A stretch of DNA of 64,000 bases from Leishmania martiniquensis. Lineage: Eukaryota > Euglenozoa > Kinetoplastea > Trypanosomatida > Trypanosomatidae. The notes below the pieces were generated by a model. That model was not told the DNA's origin and made no database searches. It saw only the letters and a list, made by a program, of their open reading frames with translations. Positions 60,599-64,000 of this stretch are shown piece by piece. The stretch lies in assembly GCF_017916325.1 (NCBI RefSeq), contig NC_090144.1, forward strand, positions 96,001 through 160,000, written 5' to 3'. A program made the translations under genes and the position numbers. Every line of letters starts with the position of its first letter. Position 1 is the stretch's first letter.

Positions 60599-61969
60599 AT
60601 GCCTGCCACCTACGCGCTAGCGAGGGATTGTCAGTTGCTGCGCAGCGATGTTGAGGGCGTGCTGTCGCTCGCTGCCCGGCTTCTCCACACGACCGCGGCG
60701 GCGTCGTCTGCCAACGGCATGGCTAGTGCCCCCCCGTCGTCGTCGACGTCGGCCGCCTCGTTCGTTGGGCCTGTCGTTGGGGCCATCCTGACAGATGCCC
60801 ACGTCCGCTCACTTCTTCTGAACACACTGGTGCGTGTCCTCGTGCCGGCGCGGCGGCAGAAGGCACTGCTTGACGACAACAAGTACGTGCAAGCCGCCAA
60901 TGTGGCGGCACTTCAACAGCAGAGCAGCAACGGCCCAAGGTCGGCCAACTCAGCTCACGGCGGATCGGGCGTGTCGCAGCGCTACCGTGTAGGGCGTGTT
61001 GTTGGTGTCGTATCAAAGCCAGGAGTGAAGGTGCCGGAGCCAGGACATGGCGGCAGTGCCCCTGCAACCGGCGCCGCTTTTGCGGCCGCAGCTGCTGAAG
61101 AAGGTCAGCGGTGGCTGCTAGCCGTCTACATAGGCGAGTGCGTCGAGCCGTTTGCAGTGTCGGCCATCGCAGCAGACGCCTTCACAGAGGCAGAGCACCG
61201 CATCTTTGTGGAGTCCGCGCTGTCGACAAACAGAGAGGACGGCAGCCGTCGTGCGAGCGTGTTGCCGAGTCAGCAGCCCGCGCTACTCTCTTCCGAGACA
61301 GCAGCCACCGTGCAGGAGAGCATTAAAGACATCCGTCTAGCACTACAGGTCATGCAGGCGGCGGACAAGACAGCAGCGGCGGCGGTTGTGGAGACGGCCA
61401 CGGCGCTGCTCACGCAGCGTGCCAGTGGTGTGAAGCGGCCACACGATGCGTCAGACGACGATGGAGATAGCAAGAGGCGCAGGGAGGCGGCATCAGCCAG
61501 AGAGGACAGTGACGGGCTCGGCAGGTTCTTTGGTAACGGCGCCTCATCCCAAGCTGCACGCATGGCCCGCCTCACCGAGGATGTGGCGGTGCGTGGCGCG
61601 CAGCTTCAGCAGCTCCGTCAACTGCTCCAACAGAAGGAACAGGAAGTCAAGACGACGCTTCAGAAGCAGCAACAGCAGGATGCGCGGCACCGCAGCGAGA
61701 TCGATGTGTGGCGCGCCAAGGTGGAGGAGCAGAGCCGCACGCATGAGCGGGTTGCAAAGGAGTCTCGGGAGTCGCTAGAGCAGCGAGACCGACTCCTCGA
61801 GGAGGCGAACGCCAAGCTGCGCCGGCTCGCCGGCATGGCCAGCAAGTACAAGCAGGTTGTCGACACCGTAGCCGCGCTGCTGCAACGCAGCAGCAACGAA
61901 GAAGGGGGCGGCACAGTCATGACACCAGACGACATTCTGTCAGCGCTGAAAGCTAAACGGTCTCTGTAG
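60599..61969 (+). CDS. Nuclear-looking coiled-coil protein, function unknown
   Basis: 456 residues. The N-terminal part (about 1-100) is helical and Ala/Leu-rich, with HVRSLLLNTLVRVLVPARRQKALLDDN at about 76-98. A second block (about 125-210) contains YRVGRVVGVVSKPG and RWLLAVYIGECVEPFAVSAIAADAF, likely beta-rich. A bipartite NLS-like cluster, KRPHDASDDDGDSKRRRE, sits at about 278-297. The C-terminal coiled coil runs from about 325 to 435 (QLQQLRQLLQQKEQEVKTTLQKQQ... and SLEQRDRLLEEANAKLRRLAG). A nuclear role is plausible. No family is recognised. Confidence 0.72.
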   Translation: MPATYALARDCQLLRSDVEGVLSLAARLLHTTAAASSANGMASAPPSSSTSAASFVGPVVGAILTDAHVRSLLLNTLVRVLVPARRQKALLDDNKYVQAANVAALQQQSSNGPRSANSAHGGSGVSQRYRVGRVVGVVSKPGVKVPEPGHGGSAPATGAAFAAAAAEEGQRWLLAVYIGECVEPFAVSAIAADAFTEAEHRIFVESALSTNREDGSRRASVLPSQQPALLSSETAATVQESIKDIRLALQVMQAADKTAAAAVVETATALLTQRASGVKRPHDASDDDGDSKRRREAASAREDSDGLGRFFGNGASSQAARMARLTEDVAVRGAQLQQLRQLLQQKEQEVKTTLQKQQQQDARHRSEIDVWRAKVEEQSRTHERVAKESRESLEQRDRLLEEANAKLRRLAGMASKYKQVVDTVAALLQRSSNEEGGGTVMTPDDILSALKAKRSL

Positions 61970-62574
61970 CGGCCCACCAAAGGAGGCCCCCACCCCCACC
62001 CTCCCTTCTGGGGTGAGGGATGCGCCTCTGTCCGTGTGTCTCGAGTCTCGTGCCTGCATCAATCGTACCATTGAGCTGAACACGGAAGGAGCAGATGCAG
62101 TAGAGGACAGTGGTGCGAGGAGGAGGAGGATGGCGGTGGTGGACGGGGGTGAGCCTCCCGCTGTCAATGGTCGATCCTCTCTCTCTCCTCCGTCGGATGC
62201 ACGTGTGTGTATGTGTGTGCCGCGCTAGATCCCATCGGCGTGCGTATCGGTTACTCCGAAAGCTGAGAGCAGAGAGACCCAAGTTTCATCCGCCAACATT
62301 TTCCACTTCACACTTGCGGCTATCGGTCGGGAAGGGGAGTGGCTCCACAGGCGCTGCGTGTGCGCCGTAATGGTGCACCCGCATCTCGAGGAGGGCGAGA
62401 AACGTTCCCTTCCTCACTATACCCCCTCCCCCTCTGCCCCCCTCCCAACGGAGGCATTCGTCGCTGCCTCTTCCTCCACCACCGCCCCTGCCCCCTTCCG
62501 CTGGCGGCGTGCGCAACGAGCTCCGAGTAGGGATGTGTGCCCTTTCCCTCTTCGGTGGTGATACTGCAGAGCCA

Positions 62575-62658
62575 TCACCCCATCCCCGCCCCCAATGTGG
62601 AGGGACCGCCTCATACGTATGAGGCGGTCCCTCCACATTGGGGGCGGGGATGGGGTGA
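62575..62658. repeat. Perfect 84 bp palindrome (42 bp arms, no spacer)
   Basis: Each arm matches the reverse complement of the other with no mismatch and no loop (the centre is TCATAC/GTATGA). Pairing ends immediately outside (A at 62574 against G at 62659). The arms include C5/G5 runs and the sequence AATGTGGAGGGACCG. Confidence 0.95.
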
Positions 62659-63268
62659 GGTTGGCGGCGCCGCGTTCGGTGTTCGGGCGGACCGAGTAGC
62701 GGCAGCCGCCTGCGTCTTTTCTCCTCCTCTCTGTCCCTGAGCTCTTCCTCCCTCCCTCCCCCCATCCGTGAAACAGAAGGGGAAAAGGCTGGCGCGCAAG
62801 ACCTCTGCGTGGGTGCGCAGAGTACGAGGAGGCGGGGAGAAGAGGGAGTGCTGCGTACCACTGCGGTGCTTCTGTGCGCCTGTACAGCTGCAGACTCCAT
62901 CCCCGTGACCTCCTCCCCCCCTCCTATGCCTCCCTCTCGCTCTCTCTCGTGTGGCCACGTTAGCACTGCAGTGTAACGCGCTGCCATCTGGCGTACTTGA
63001 TGGCACAAGTCCGCAGCTCACTCCCGACAAGTGCTCCTAGGCCGCCGCCTCCCTCCCCCGCCCCCTTTTCCTTTCCGGCGGTGAGCACACACCCGCCAGC
63101 AGCACTCGCCAAAGTGTCCGTCGCGCACCGCTTCACAAGCCGCAAGTCACGGCAGCGCGCGCGTGGGCCCGAAGCGTGTCAGCTGCACGTCTCACAGCTG
63201 CAGCCTGACGGCACCAGGGCAGAGCAGCCGGTGTCGGCGCTCGAGACAAACGCCATCCCCTCCCCAGA

Positions 63269-63302
63269 CTTCCCCCTTTTCCTTTCTTTCCTCTTTCCTC
63301 AG
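63269..63302 (+). promoter_or_regulatory. Spliced-leader trans-splice signal for NPRL3-like gene
   Basis: A run of CT (CCCTTTTCCTTTCTTTCCTC) ends in an AG at 63301-63302, the best candidate acceptor for the gene starting at 63389. Confidence 0.55.
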
Positions 63303-63388
63303 TTCCTTTCGCAAAACATTAGCAGCAGTGGTGGTGCGGCACTGCCATCCACTCGCGTAGATGGTCCGAGCCGTGAAAGGTCGTCTCC

Positions 63389-64000
63389 ATGCCAGCATCC
63401 CACTCCGAATCGCACACGGCGCTGCCACCAGCCGGTGCTGATGGTGGCGCCGCCTCCTCGCTCGCTCTTGACGCCTCTGCCGCTGCGGCGGCATTGGCAG
63501 GAGGCTCGTCCAGCTGCGGGAGCAGCGCCTCCATTGCCGTCTTCCTCTTCGCTAAGGAAAAGTTGCTCTTCCGCTACCCCGACACGGACCCCTTTCTCGT
63601 CAATGTACTTGCACAAGGCTCTTCCGCAGCGTTGTCTTCGGCCACGGCAGGGGGACCGGCGGCCGCCGCCGCAGCAGCAGCAGCAGCGGCCGCGGCAGCT
63701 GATGCATCGAGCAAGAAGGCGTCGGGCGAAAGCAATGCCTCTTCCGCCCCCAGCCCCGCACAAGCAGCGCCGTCGTCGCGTGACCGTCAGTGCGGTCGTG
63801 GATCGCACCCCGAGCAAGCAACGAAAGGAGGCGGCAGCGGCAATGGCAGTGGTGGCACTCACCGAGACCCGGATGAGGCCGGCAACGCACAGACGCCCAC
63901 GTCGACCATGGGCGGCGGCAGTCGTCTGAAAAAGTCACCCCACGTGAACCTTTCGACGCTGACGACGACGGATGCCAGGGATGGCCACCCCCACGGGGCC
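63389..64000 (+). CDS. NPRL3-like protein, 5' end (partial, runs off the window)
   Basis: 204 codons with no stop to the last base. A Ser/Ala-rich N-terminus leads to IAVFLFAKEKLLFRYPD (about 49-65), which matches the first strand and KLLFRYP segment of the longin domain of NPRL3 (nitrogen permease regulator 3-like, a subunit of the GATOR1 complex that restrains TORC1). Residues about 85-195 are simple-sequence insert. A DENN-domain protein could share this short signature. The start is firm in one respect: an in-frame stop (TGA) lies at 63374-63376, so 63389 is the only upstream Met retaining the longin start. An upstream ATG at 63361 in another frame overlaps this start. Confidence 0.6.
   Translation, partial: MPASHSESHTALPPAGADGGAASSLALDASAAAAALAGGSSSCGSSASIAVFLFAKEKLLFRYPDTDPFLVNVLAQGSSAALSSATAGGPAAAAAAAAAAAAAADASSKKASGESNASSAPSPAQAAPSSRDRQCGRGSHPEQATKGGGSGNGSGGTHRDPDEAGNAQTPTSTMGGGSRLKKSPHVNLSTLTTTDARDGHPHGA

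Larger units (their letters stand above)
61970..63388 (+). other. Intergenic region with perfect palindrome
   Basis: No gene supported. The 84 bp inverted repeat is at 62575-62658. A polypyrimidine tract at 63269-63300 ends in an AG at 63301-63302. A short uORF (63361-63441) overlaps the next start. Confidence 0.6.

Noticed and set aside
62286..63008. Minus-strand frame across the palindrome
   Set aside because: It includes the palindrome arms as repeated peptide and Gly/Arg/Glu-rich filler; no domain.
1..64000. tRNA, rRNA, snRNA, CRISPR or prokaryotic operon features
   Set aside because: I saw no tRNA-like or rRNA-like segment and no spaced repeat array; the signals are those of a kinetoplastid polycistron.

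Overview
The window looks like part of a chromosome of a trypanosomatid flagellate, most probably Leishmania or a close relative. All supported genes are on the + strand, are intronless and are separated by 0.4-2.8 kb of pyrimidine-rich, CA/GT-rich DNA. Several start codons lie just after a polypyrimidine tract and its first AG, the signature of spliced-leader trans-splicing of a polycistronic transcript. Coding regions are GC-rich and full of Ala/Ser/Pro/Gly low-complexity inserts. Two near-identical ~405 bp dispersed repeats resemble Leishmania intergenic retroposon remnants. No strand switch, tRNA, rRNA or CRISPR was seen. There are eighteen protein genes, two of them cut by the window edges.

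Layout. 1-23.5 kb: the 3' end of a ubiquitin-specific protease (UCH end plus DUSP domain), MCM4, BUD31/G10, a major-facilitator transporter, a membrane-anchored protein that may be an SMP lipid-transfer protein, a divergent kinesin, an acidic orphan protein, and a CDK-type kinase with a PITSLRE-like helix. 24.6-37.6 kb: three tandem paralogues, each with TM1, a CHASE-like ectodomain, TM2, a degenerate class III nucleotide-cyclase domain lacking its metal-binding aspartates, a variable linker, and a conserved C-terminal block of unknown type. Blocks of the first two copies are identical at the DNA level while their flanks are not, which indicates gene conversion. 37.6-42 kb: a long intergenic region with a GC-rich, possibly retroposon-derived block and a small gene that may be a Pop5/Rpp14-like protein. 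42.4-64 kb: a RING-H2 protein with a split RING, a cryptochrome-DASH/photolyase with an Arg-rich N-terminus, a coiled-coil/ankyrin protein, a large orphan protein, a twin-CX9C protein resembling complex I assembly factor NDUFAF8, a tail-anchored small protein, a nuclear-looking coiled-coil protein, and the 5' end of an NPRL3-like gene that runs off the window. A perfect 84 bp palindrome lies in the last intergenic region.

The genes do not form one pathway; as is usual in these organisms, neighbours share transcription rather than function. The exception is the CHASE/pseudo-cyclase array, a local multigene family that looks like a sensor system built on a non-catalytic cyclase fold and is the strongest candidate for an undescribed system here. 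Start codons were moved from the longest open frames to the first ATG after the likely splice acceptor wherever the open frame began with a non-ATG codon. Family assignments are from motif recognition by eye; no database search was run.
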